A stretch of 64,000 bases of DNA, taken from the NCBI RefSeq assembly GCF_001974875.1, contig NZ_MTQD01000008.1, positions 152,977 through 216,976 on the forward strand, read 5' to 3'. The notes beneath the pieces were generated by a model, which saw nothing but the letters and a program-made list of their open reading frames with translations, was not told the DNA's origin and did not search any database. A program made the translations under genes and the position numbers. Of the stretch, positions 9,211 to 17,139 are shown piece after piece. Numbering within the stretch: the stretch's first letter is position 1; the number at the start of each line of letters is the position of its first letter. Source of the DNA: Pseudoalteromonas sp. EB27 (GTDB taxonomy: Bacteria; Pseudomonadota; Gammaproteobacteria; Enterobacterales; Alteromonadaceae).

Positions 9211-9495
9211 ATGAAACATACATACGTATCAACATTGGATTTTTTAAATTTATTACACTCATTTAGCCGAGTAATCACCGCTAATGACCACCAGATAAAC
9301 TTATTAGAATTACGCAGTGATAATGCGAATTTAGATGAGCTGTGGGAGGTTATTGGCCCTGAAATTACAGCGAATAAAACACTAAATGAGTTTGCTATGC
9401 GAAAACTTGCTTATGAGCTCATGCACAGCCTAATTAGCCACCCAGTAGAGCGTGTGGAGCTGCCGTGTGACTTCGAGGATGATGTTTATCCCTAG
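9211..9495 (+). CDS. Hypothetical protein (94 aa)
   Basis: The family is not recognised. It is a soluble helical protein with an acidic C-terminus ('DFEDDVYP') and no membrane segment. The ATG at 9211 is preceded by AAGGA at about 9 bp spacing. It lies 100 bp after the terminator of the preceding gene in the same direction and before the structured, AT-rich replication region. The function is unknown; a plasmid-maintenance role is possible only by position. Confidence 0.65.
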   Translation: MKHTYVSTLDFLNLLHSFSRVITANDHQINLLELRSDNANLDELWEVIGPEITANKTLNEFAMRKLAYELMHSLISHPVERVELPCDFEDDVYP

Positions 9496-9589
9496 GGTCT
9501 AATTGAAAAAATTAACGATTGAAACTGAGGTCATAATGGTTATTTTCAAAATCAAAATAACAGCCTAATCATATCTCCCAAAATATGCC

Positions 9590-9800
9590 TGAATCATTAT
9601 TTGCTGATTCGTTGCCCTAACTGCAATAGCGTTTAATAGGGCATTTTACTCAGTTACTGAGTATCAAACCTGGGAGGGGGTCCTGCGCAAATACAGGGTT
9701 TCGTTACGATGCCTCAAAAGCGAGGTCATTGTAATCATGTTTGGCAAGGCCATAGGTCAAATGCACAAGGGAGGTAGATTTATGTCTATCTCCCTTTTGC
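9590..9800. other. Structured non-coding region upstream of the replication origin
   Basis: This 0.2-kb stretch lacks ORFs but has several successive dyads: GCCCT (9614-9618)/AGGGC (9638-9642); TACTCAG/CTGAGTA with a TTA loop (9647-9663); CCTG/CAGG (9682-9697); CCTC/GAGG (9712-9725); and a 12-bp stem with one G-T pair at 9767-9796 followed by TTTT. It could be a regulatory or antisense RNA ending in a terminator, or part of the replication control region. The strand is not determined. Confidence 0.45.
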
Positions 9801-9859
9801 GTATTTCAGTAAGTCAGTTCACTCAGTAGTTTTATTACAAATGATAGTGGCGGGGTAAA

Positions 9860-10107
9860 AAAATAAAAAATAAAAAATAAAAAAATAATTAATTTATTTT
9901 TTAACCGTCAGAAATGAATTAATAAATTTATAAAAGTTGCAAATGTGCCTGTATTTTTATTTTTTCTATTTTAATACTTTTAGAGGGGGTTATCTTATTG
10001 AAATTAAATAAAATATTTACTGTTTTGGTGGGCAATTTATATGTTTATTGTGGCATTTTATACGAAATGAGTAGGCAATTTATACGGTTTAGGGGGCCAT
10101 TTTCACT
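9860..10107. other. Plasmid-like origin: AT-rich stretch plus iteron-like repeats
   Basis: An A/T-only-like run (about 9860-9905) and further AT-rich sequence precede four related 13-mers on a 21-22 bp period: GGCAATTTATATG (10031), GGCATTTTATACG (10052), GGCAATTTATACG (10074) and a weaker GGCCATTTTCACT (10095). A period of two helical turns directly upstream of a Rep_3-type initiator gene is the arrangement of iteron-controlled plasmid origins. No perfect DnaA box was found in it. Confidence 0.75.
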
Positions 10108-10209
10108 GTAAATAAATAAAACTTTTTTTACCAAAAAACTTACCGAAATTTCTTTTATTCGTTGAGCCGCGGTTAGCATAACAGCATAAACTAGAAATGA
10201 GGTAGAGAA

Positions 10210-11163
10210 ATGAGTAGTAAAAATTCTCCAAGAATTGTTTTCGGCAATAAGCTGTTACATGCGGGTTATTCGCTCGATATTAATGAGCAGCGATTAATAA
10301 ATCTCGCGCTGTCTAAAGTAAACTCCAAAAAGTCTAACCCAGGAAAAATTCTGATTTATCCAACGGAATATGCCAAGTGTTTCGGCCTGAGTAAGTACAG
10401 CGTTTATGAGCAGCTGAGTTCTGCCGCAGAGTCACTCAGAGATAAATCTGTAAGCATTTTAGACGATAGCGGGCAGTCGCTTTCAATTCCTTGGGTGAGT
10501 AGCGCTTCATACGAAAAGGTGAAAAATCAAGGGTCTTTCATTACACTTGAGTTTTCAGAAGAAATCGAGCCGTATATTTTTAATATAGAGAAAAATTTCA
10601 CAAGGTTATTTTTTCATAACACAGTAAAATTAAACAGCCTAGCATCATTTCGGTTGTATGCACTCCTAAACGAGGTGCGAAATTATAAAAATTACAAACG
10701 ACAGGGCGCGGTAGTTGTGAATTTTCAGTTGCCAGAGATGAAACAAAAATTATTTTTATCTGAATCATATGGAGCATGGCGCGATTTTAAAAACCGCATC
10801 CTGTTACCTGCTATTGAAAAAATTAATGCCCACACAGATGTACGCGTAACGTTTAAGCCTAAAAAAATGGGTAACTGTATTACTGCCATTGAATTTTCCT
10901 ATTTTACTCAATGCTCTAGTGAAAGTGAAGAGTTTGCTAGGCCAAGACTATCTCGTCGCCCTAAAGTCAATAAGGGGTCGCATGCTGAGGGTGTGTGGGC
11001 TCGGGGAAACCTCAATCGATTAGGAAATTATGAGCTATCAAACCAAAACGAAAACCCCGCTTTTAGATTGGCAAAAGCAGATATAAGGCGCTGTATAACG
11101 TATGCAAAAATCATTGGTGACGATGAAGCTAAGATTTTTTACTCTAAACAATTGAATAAATAA
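10210..11163 (+). CDS. Rep_3-family plasmid replication initiator
   Basis: This is an initiator that would bind the iterons just upstream and open the origin. It has the two winged-helix layout of Rep_3/RepA-type proteins: 'NKLLHAGYSLDINEQRLINLALSKV' at the start, then 'SLASFRLYALLNEVRNY', then 'ESYGAWRDFKNRILLPAIEKINAHTDVRVTF', a typical second-domain segment. The 317-residue length fits. The ATG at 10210 is preceded by GAGGTAGAG. The iterons lie about 100 bp upstream, so autoregulation by Rep binding is expected. Its presence in a chromosomally integrated element suggests a plasmid ancestor or extrachromosomal replication after excision. Confidence 0.85.
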   Translation: MSSKNSPRIVFGNKLLHAGYSLDINEQRLINLALSKVNSKKSNPGKILIYPTEYAKCFGLSKYSVYEQLSSAAESLRDKSVSILDDSGQSLSIPWVSSASYEKVKNQGSFITLEFSEEIEPYIFNIEKNFTRLFFHNTVKLNSLASFRLYALLNEVRNYKNYKRQGAVVVNFQLPEMKQKLFLSESYGAWRDFKNRILLPAIEKINAHTDVRVTFKPKKMGNCITAIEFSYFTQCSSESEEFARPRLSRRPKVNKGSHAEGVWARGNLNRLGNYELSNQNENPAFRLAKADIRRCITYAKIIGDDEAKIFYSKQLNK

Positions 11164-11198
11164 AATAATCATGATGTCTCAATGTTGATACTACTGCA

Positions 11199-12077
11199 TT
11201 ACGAGTAAAACATTTTTTCAATTTCAGAGCACAATTTAGTTCGGTATATTATTGAGGCACGCAGCAGCTCAGCATCGCTCTCACTGAGAAGTGGTGCTCG
11301 TGTCTTCTTGTCAAAACGTTGCGGCATTTCCTCAAATAGTTGTTCGTGGAGTCGTTTAATGTCATCAAAAATTTTGACCGATTGAGAGAATAAAAAAATC
11401 TTACTGTAATCGTTTTTTTTTAACGAGGCCAAATATTTTAGTAAAATGACCTGTCGTGCCGTTTTATTTTTAAATGAATGCTCAATTTCAACTGCTGCAA
11501 CAGAGCCATCTAGGAGTCGCACAGCACCATCCACAGTTCGTGCATCAGATAGGTTATTAATACGTTTAAATTCAGGCTCGGTAATGAATCCACTCCACAT
11601 TGGGGCGTACGTTTCATCACTGTGATAATTATGTATACCGCGCAACATTACAAATGCGTTTATAAGGTTGTGTGCTACATTATTTTGGTTGAACTGCAGA
11701 GCAGGGTTTTTATTACTCCTAAAATACACGTCGATGCCCATTAACTCCTCGGCAAATTTGGCAGCAGTATAGGTAGGCACATAGACGCGACCATCTGGAC
11801 TGCGGTGTGTTTTTACTACACGCAGTAAACCATCTTTTTCTAGCCTGTTTAGGTGTTCCAACGCGAGGCGATGATTAATGCCGTAGAGCCAACGCACAAT
11901 GCCTGGTGTAACAATAGAAAACCGAATTGCAATAAGCACCGAGACCTTGGTTCTGTTAACCCCTTTTTGGTGGTTATTTTCGCCTAGATAATACCGCATA
12001 TTAATATCAAAATAGCGAGGGTAGTGAGTATGAAGCGGGTTTTTCGTTTCTAAATCTTTTGATGGTTGCTGAGTCAA
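11199..12077 (-). CDS. Winged-helix protein with nuclease-like domain (replication-relaxation-like)
   Basis: The N-terminal 100 residues look like a winged-helix DNA-binding domain ('HRLALEHLNRLEKDGLLRVVKTHRSPDGRVY'). The C-terminal part has 'ARTVDGAVRLLDGSVAAVEIEHSFKN', resembling the D..ExE.(S/T)xK core of PD-(D/E)XK-like domains seen in plasmid 'replication-relaxation' proteins. That places it with plasmid mobilisation or replication accessory factors, but the assignment is tentative. It is convergent with the Rep gene and begins 92 bp from the hairpin array, which could be its DNA target. This target link is inference. Confidence 0.5.
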   Translation of the reverse strand: MTQQPSKDLETKNPLHTHYPRYFDINMRYYLGENNHQKGVNRTKVSVLIAIRFSIVTPGIVRWLYGINHRLALEHLNRLEKDGLLRVVKTHRSPDGRVYVPTYTAAKFAEELMGIDVYFRSNKNPALQFNQNNVAHNLINAFVMLRGIHNYHSDETYAPMWSGFITEPEFKRINNLSDARTVDGAVRLLDGSVAAVEIEHSFKNKTARQVILLKYLASLKKNDYSKIFLFSQSVKIFDDIKRLHEQLFEEMPQRFDKKTRAPLLSESDAELLRASIIYRTKLCSEIEKMFYS

Positions 12078-12168
12078 TTCAAAAATCCTTTTGGTGAGTT
12101 AATTATTAAAATTAACTAGCACCGCAACACAAAAATTATCATCATTTTATAATTATATTGCCGTTTTT

Positions 12169-12679
12169 CATTCCGAGATGCTCTGGCAGCATGTACGGAA
12201 TGATTGTCGCGATAATTATCGCAACAAAAGCCGCTTTCAGCGGATGGCCTCGTCGCTTCGCTACTCAACCATAGGTCTAAAACGCCCGTCAGCTCTGGTG
12301 TTGCTCCGCAACGAGCTGGCTCAACGCGCTATCGCGCTAGCGTTTTATACCCAGCGCGAATGCACCGAGCTACGCTCTGTACTGACCGCCATACTGCCGC
12401 TTCAGACAATGCGATGGGTGCCCCATTATCCGCATTTTTCTTCGCTTTTATTTTCTGACGAAAATTATGGTTCGATATCAATTTGTGCCAAATTTTAATC
12501 GAATTTCGCTGATGCGAAACACTATCGCGGTCAGTACAGACCAGCTGTACATTCGCGCTTTCTCCATGTGTCTACGGCTTCGCCTACACCACATTACGCG
12601 CTTGTTGGCCTCATTCTGAGGCGCTATTTTGCAGTTTTTCGTGCCGAAAAATGCGATCTAAAAACCTGTCTTGCAGACA
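12169..12679. other. Array of short DNA hairpins, mostly with T-N-C triloops (G-N-A on the other strand)
   Basis: This GC-richer half-kilobase has no credible gene and is packed with perfect short stems. Triloop hairpins: 12231-12243 (loop TTC), 12300-12312 (TCC), 12367-12377 (TAC), 12414-12426 (TGC), 12576-12584 (TTC), 12608-12622 (TTC), 12635-12651 (TGC), 12667-12679 (TGC); 12252-12264 (TTC) has one mismatch. Others: 12169-12202 (nested 7+5 bp), 12209-12222 (14-bp palindrome), 12290-12318 (CAGCTC/GAGCTG around a triloop hairpin), 12323-12344, 12504-12519 and 12534-12550. Stem sequences differ while the loop pattern is kept. On the minus strand the loops read GAA, GGA, GTA or GCA; GNA triloops are known to form unusually stable DNA mini-hairpins. 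A single-strand DNA function (transfer, priming or replication) is inferred. Confidence 0.7.
12376..12540. repeat. 14-bp perfect inverted repeat bracketing the middle of the hairpin array
   Basis: TCTGTACTGACCGC at 12376-12389 is exactly inverted at 12527-12540, separated by 137 bp that contains two smaller hairpins. The right arm overlaps a further 6-bp stem (12534-12550), so alternative folds are possible. Confidence 0.8.
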
Positions 12680-12884
12680 AAAGCCGCCTTCAAATTAAAC
12701 TTATTAATAAACTTTTTAGATAAAGAGGAGAGGGTTTTTACTAAAAAAATTAAGTGAAAATAGAAGAAAAGTGAATGCCTTATTCAAACTGTTTGTTGCT
12801 GAGCTGCGCAGTCAAACAAGTTTGTTTTTTATCACGAAATCATTAAATTTGAAAGCATTAATTAATGATTATTAAGGTTTAAAA

Positions 12885-13082
12885 ATGAAAAACGACGCTA
12901 ATGATATTGCTATTAATCCAACAACAGGACTACCTATCACAAATGCCAGTACTAATATCGTAGATGTTGGTGGCAATGTGGTGGGCCAGCCAGACAGGGT
13001 AATGACTGTTTATGAAATTGAAGAGTCGATAGGTGACTCTATAGAACATGATTCTTTTGATGCTTTTGATGACGGTTTTTAA
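12885..13082 (+). CDS. Small acidic hypothetical protein (65 aa)
   Basis: The family is not recognised. The N-terminal half is rich in Asn and Thr ('AINPTTGLPI') and the C-terminal half is strongly acidic ('HDSFDAFDDGF'). There is no signal or membrane helix. The ATG at 12885 has AAGG upstream at 8 bp. Its stop overlaps the start of the next gene (TAATG), so the pair is translationally coupled. Confidence 0.55.
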   Translation: MKNDANDIAINPTTGLPITNASTNIVDVGGNVVGQPDRVMTVYEIEESIGDSIEHDSFDAFDDGF

Positions 13083-13327
13083 TGTCCAAAATTTTAAAGG
13101 CTTTTAGCCAATATCGAATAGAAATTACCTATTCGATTATCGCATTTAGTGGCTCAGCTATATTGTGTTTACAGTTCCAATCCACTGAAAACTTCGCTTG
13201 GTTTATCGCTCTAAGTTTTTTTTGCACTAGAATGATAACAGGTATCTATAACTACGAATATTATCGAAAAAGTAACACCCCAAGCATGAAGGTCATGCTT
13301 AAGCATCTCCTTATTAAATTTGTATAA
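13082..13327 (+). CDS. Small membrane protein (81 aa)
   Basis: The family is not recognised. Two hydrophobic helices (about residues 17-31 and 38-52) are followed by a basic C-terminal tail. Translation starts at the ATG overlapping the stop of the acidic 65-aa gene, so the two form an operon ended by the terminator at 13353-13384. The acidic soluble plus small basic membrane pair is compatible with a maintenance or entry-exclusion type role, but there is no direct evidence. Confidence 0.55.
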   Translation: MSKILKAFSQYRIEITYSIIAFSGSAILCLQFQSTENFAWFIALSFFCTRMITGIYNYEYYRKSNTPSMKVMLKHLLIKFV

Positions 13328-13352
13328 CCCTTGTTTATTTGTCCTAAACGCA

Positions 13353-13384
13353 AAGCGCTCTGAGTTAATCAGGGTGCTTTTTAG
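13353..13384 (+). terminator. Rho-independent terminator
   Basis: An 11-bp stem with two G-T pairs (AAGCGCTCTGA / TCAGGGTGCTT), a GTTAA loop and a T-run, 26 bp after the small membrane protein gene. Confidence 0.8.
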
Positions 13385-13877
13385 TTTTATATGTATGTAA
13401 GTTACTGACCAGCCAGCCTTTAAGCTAGTTAAAATATTTTAATTCGACAAATATCAACGTATAAATTATGAAATATAAGATATCGGGTTTGGGTTTGTGG
13501 GTACCATCACTTAAGCTGATTTTGAGTCACAGATTGAGAATAATAACTACAATTTGAAGCAAAGTAGGGCACAAAAATTGATATTTTTTGATTAGAGCTT
13601 AACTTTAAATTTAGAGTAAGAGTATTTTCAGTTAGTGCCAGAGTAGGTCGGATAAGCTAAGAGCCATCAGGCGGAGAAAAACACTTTATCAATTATTATT
13701 TTATCGAGTGGCTGGAGAGTGCCATAAGCCGACCTTGAGACACATAAAGATTAAGACTGCAAAGATACGAAAGCGGAAGTTAGCTTTGGCCTGTTTAACG
13801 ACAAATATTCCGACAAAGCAGTCATGACTATTAGTTTATTGTTAAATCTAATCTTTCTTTTCGTTCATCTACTCAAT
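13385..13877. other. Intergenic stretch with a degenerate REP-like repeat
   Basis: No gene is visible. At 13643-13673 there is a degenerate copy of the CGTAGGTCGGATAAGC..GCCATC repeat that also occurs at 62.3 and 63.3 kb on the chromosome. Nothing else in this stretch stands out. Confidence 0.5.
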
Positions 13878-13911
13878 AACCCCACGCTAAACGTGACTTT
13901 AGCGTGGGGTT
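13878..13911. terminator. Strong hairpin after the minus-strand RND operon
   Basis: A 14-bp perfect stem AACCCCACGCTAAA / TTTAGCGTGGGGTT with a 6-nt loop lies 17 bp beyond the last gene of the RND operon. It lacks a long T-run, so it may act as a transcript-stabilising or weak terminator hairpin. Confidence 0.7.
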
Positions 13912-13927
13912 AGAGTTCACAGTCATT

Positions 13928-16900
13928 TTATCTGGATAGCTCTTTTATTTTTTTCTCTGAAAACCAGCGATATAAAACAGGTAAAACAAATAATGTTAAC
14001 AGTGTTGCAGTTACCAAGCCGCCAACAATAACACTCGCTAAGGGGCGCTGTATTTCTGCACCAACACCATTAGACATTAACATCGGTATCAAACCTAAAG
14101 CTGATGTTATAGCAGTCATAAGTACAGGTCTTAATCTTGAAGTAGCGCCTTCAAAAACGGCTTTAGATGCTTCTAGACCGTCTTTAATACGTTGGTTGAT
14201 ACTTTCTACCATAACGACCCCATTCAATACCGCTACACCAAATAAGGTAATAAAGCCAACGGAGCTTGGTACAGACAAGTATTGTCCAGATAAATATAAG
14301 GAGAAAACTCCGCCAATTACAGCAAGCGGCACGTTGACCAATATCAGCATAGCTTGACCAACAGAACCAAAGGCAAAGTAAAGTAGTAGTGCGATTAGTG
14401 CTAACGATAAAGGTACAACTATAGCTAACCTATTTTGAGCACGTTTTTGACTTTCGAACTGGCCGCCAATCGAAACAGAATAACCTGAAGGTAAGTCAAC
14501 CTTTTCAGCAATTACCGTTCTGATATCGGCAACCACGCTTCCCATATCTCGATTTTGTACATTTGCTTGGATAACGACTCTTCGTTGTACATCATCGCGT
14601 CTAACTTGTGGTGGGCCTGACTCAAATGAGACTGAGGCTACGTCACCCAGTCGCACCCAAGCACCAGTAGGTGATTGAAGCCGAATATCAGCAATAGCTT
14701 CTTTGTTACTTCGGTACTCTTCCTCTATGCGAACGTAAATATCATAACGTTCATTACCATTGATTATTTGTCCGGCTTCAACACCACCAATACCATCACG
14801 CACAACCTCCATTATGTCACTCACAGACAATCCAAAGCGCGATAGTTCTTGCCTGTTAGGACTTATCACCAATTGCGCTTCACCAGCAATTTGCTCCAAT
14901 GCAACATCCCTTGCACCTTCAATGTTTTTAATTGCTGTTTCTATTTCTTGACCTTTAGCCGCCAGTACCTCAAGTTCAGGCCCAAACAACTTTATCGCCA
15001 ACTGAGCCTTAACACCAGATAGTAGCTCATCGACACGAGTCGCAATAGGTTGAGAAAAGTTGAGTAGCAACCCAGGGAATTCTTCTAAAGATCTCTCCAT
15101 TTTTCCTTGAAGTTCATATCGATTAGATGCACTGGTCCACTCAGAAACAGGCTTCAACCCTATGTAAATTTCGATGTTATTCACAGGCTCTGGGTCTCCA
15201 CCTATTTCTGCTCGACCAATTCGGCTTAATGCATAGGTTACTTCAGGGAAAGCCATTAGTTTTTCTTCTAGAATTGGTGCCACAGTGAGCGCGGTATCTA
15301 AACTGGAAGAAGGTGCAAGCGTTGCTCTTAAGTTTATCGTCCCTTCTTCTAACTCAGGTACAAATTCAGTACCAATTAATGGAACTAATGCAAAGGCAGA
15401 GAAAACTAATATAAGTGCGGCTGAAATGACTAATTTGGTGCGTTTTAGTGCGAATGTAAGCCCTTTTCTGTAGAGTTTGTCTAATGGCCTAAGAACAAAG
15501 CTTTCCCTCTCTTTTACACCTGACTTAAATAAATAAGTAGCTAAAGCGGGTACAACAAACAACGCAACCACAATAGCAGATATAACAGCTAAAATGATGC
15601 TTATTGCCATAGGTTGAAATAACTTTGCCTCAACACCTTCAAAGCTAAATAAAGGCGTAAATACGACTAAAATAATAGAAGCTGCAAAAAATACGGGACG
15701 AGCCACTTCTTTACCCGCATTTTGAAGACGTAACTTAATACCATGCTCATCTTGTTCTACATCATGTGGATCAGTATCAGCACTAGGCACTCTTTCTTTT
15801 ACAGTTTTTAAATGGGTAGAGTCTGGTCTATTTAAATGCTTAAACATGTTTTCAACCATCACGACTGAACCATCAACTAGCATACCAATGGCTACGGCAA
15901 TGCCACCCAATGACATAAGGTTTGCAGAAATGCCCCACCAAGCCATGATCATTAACGCGATACCAATTGAAATTGGAATAGATATTAGGACAAGGAAGGT
16001 TGCACGTATATTCATTAAAAATAGTGCTAATACAATACAGATGAAAATAAATGCTAGTAATAGTGCATCAACTACTGTATCAACGGCTTTTTCAATCAAA
16101 TCAGCCTGATCATAAAATGGTTCAAAGCGAACACCTTTAGGCAATGCTTGATTAATTAATGGGATTCTTGCATTGATACCATCAATGGTGGCTTTAGTAT
16201 TAGACCCCATGCGTTTTAAGACAATGCCAGAGACAACTTCACCTAAATTTTCGACTTTACCGTCTTCGGTTTTGCGCGTCATTGTGACAGCACCTTGACG
16301 AATTTCACTGCCCATTTCAACTTTAGCAATATCCGAAACCGTCACAACTGTCCCATCAACTGTTTTGACGGGAACTTGTTTGATATTACTAATACCAGCG
16401 TCACCACTTTCAAACCAACCTGCACCTCTAATAACAAGCTGCTCTTGCCCACGGTTCATATACCATCCGCCAACATTGGCATTGTTGTTATCTAGGGCAC
16501 CAACAACGTCTTCTTGCGTTAGGTTATAAGAAAGAAGCTTAGATGGATCTACATTTACTTGGTACTGCCTAACAATACCTCCAAAGGAGAGTACATCAGT
16601 AACACCATCGACAGGCATAACGAGTAATTTTACTACCCAATCATTGAGACTCCTGAGTGCCATAGCATCATAGCCTGCATCTTTATCTGAAATAAGAAGG
16701 TACTGAAATACTTGGCCTAGCCCTGAGGTGTTTGGCCCCATTTCGGGTGTGCCGACACCTTCTGGTATCAGTTCTTTTGCGGCTTGAAGACGCTCAAATA
16801 CAAGTTGTCTTGCAAAGTAAATGTCGGTGCCTTCTTTGAAAACAACCGTGACGCCAGACAAGCCTGTTTTAGAAATTGAGCGCACTTGTTCTACATCAGG

Positions 16901-17128
16901 TAAGGCATACATGACCGCTTCAATGGGGTACGTAATGAGTTGTTCAACTTCTTCAGCAGCTAGTCCTGGCGCTTCAGTATTTACAGCAACTTGAACATTA
17001 GTAACATCAGGAAAGGCATCTAAATTTAGTTTTGGTATAACCATAATTGCGCCGACAATTGTGGCAAACAGCGCAATCAAAATCAGGAGTCTATTATTAA
17101 CAGACCAATCTATTATTTTATTAAACAT
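13928..17128 (-). CDS. HME-RND heavy-metal efflux pump, inner-membrane subunit (Czc/Cus family)
   Basis: This is the proton-driven pump of a tripartite metal exporter spanning inner membrane, periplasm and outer membrane. It has 12 predicted membrane helices, two large periplasmic loops, and family motifs 'PDVTNVQVAVNTEAPG', 'EEGTINLRATLAP' and 'GAEIQRPLASVIVGG'. In helix 4 it reads A413-I-G-M-L-V-D419-G...E426. It keeps two of the acidic residues of CzcA but has Ala where CzcA has Asp402, so its metal specificity probably differs from the second pump here; Cu/Ag-type CusA also lacks that Asp. The 1066-aa length is usual. It is the last gene of a C-B-A operon, 11 bp after the adaptor gene. 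Confidence 0.93.
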   Translation of the reverse strand: MFNKIIDWSVNNRLLILIALFATIVGAIMVIPKLNLDAFPDVTNVQVAVNTEAPGLAAEEVEQLITYPIEAVMYALPDVEQVRSISKTGLSGVTVVFKEGTDIYFARQLVFERLQAAKELIPEGVGTPEMGPNTSGLGQVFQYLLISDKDAGYDAMALRSLNDWVVKLLVMPVDGVTDVLSFGGIVRQYQVNVDPSKLLSYNLTQEDVVGALDNNNANVGGWYMNRGQEQLVIRGAGWFESGDAGISNIKQVPVKTVDGTVVTVSDIAKVEMGSEIRQGAVTMTRKTEDGKVENLGEVVSGIVLKRMGSNTKATIDGINARIPLINQALPKGVRFEPFYDQADLIEKAVDTVVDALLLAFIFICIVLALFLMNIRATFLVLISIPISIGIALMIMAWWGISANLMSLGGIAVAIGMLVDGSVVMVENMFKHLNRPDSTHLKTVKERVPSADTDPHDVEQDEHGIKLRLQNAGKEVARPVFFAASIILVVFTPLFSFEGVEAKLFQPMAISIILAVISAIVVALFVVPALATYLFKSGVKERESFVLRPLDKLYRKGLTFALKRTKLVISAALILVFSAFALVPLIGTEFVPELEEGTINLRATLAPSSSLDTALTVAPILEEKLMAFPEVTYALSRIGRAEIGGDPEPVNNIEIYIGLKPVSEWTSASNRYELQGKMERSLEEFPGLLLNFSQPIATRVDELLSGVKAQLAIKLFGPELEVLAAKGQEIETAIKNIEGARDVALEQIAGEAQLVISPNRQELSRFGLSVSDIMEVVRDGIGGVEAGQIINGNERYDIYVRIEEEYRSNKEAIADIRLQSPTGAWVRLGDVASVSFESGPPQVRRDDVQRRVVIQANVQNRDMGSVVADIRTVIAEKVDLPSGYSVSIGGQFESQKRAQNRLAIVVPLSLALIALLLYFAFGSVGQAMLILVNVPLAVIGGVFSLYLSGQYLSVPSSVGFITLFGVAVLNGVVMVESINQRIKDGLEASKAVFEGATSRLRPVLMTAITSALGLIPMLMSNGVGAEIQRPLASVIVGGLVTATLLTLFVLPVLYRWFSEKKIKELSR

Positions 17129-17139
17129 AGTCTTGCTCC

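Noticed and set aside
12178..12498. 106-aa open frame over the hairpin array
   Set aside because: No ribosome site, composition dominated by the dyad sequence, and the frame crosses many perfect stems; it is best explained as chance reading of structured DNA.
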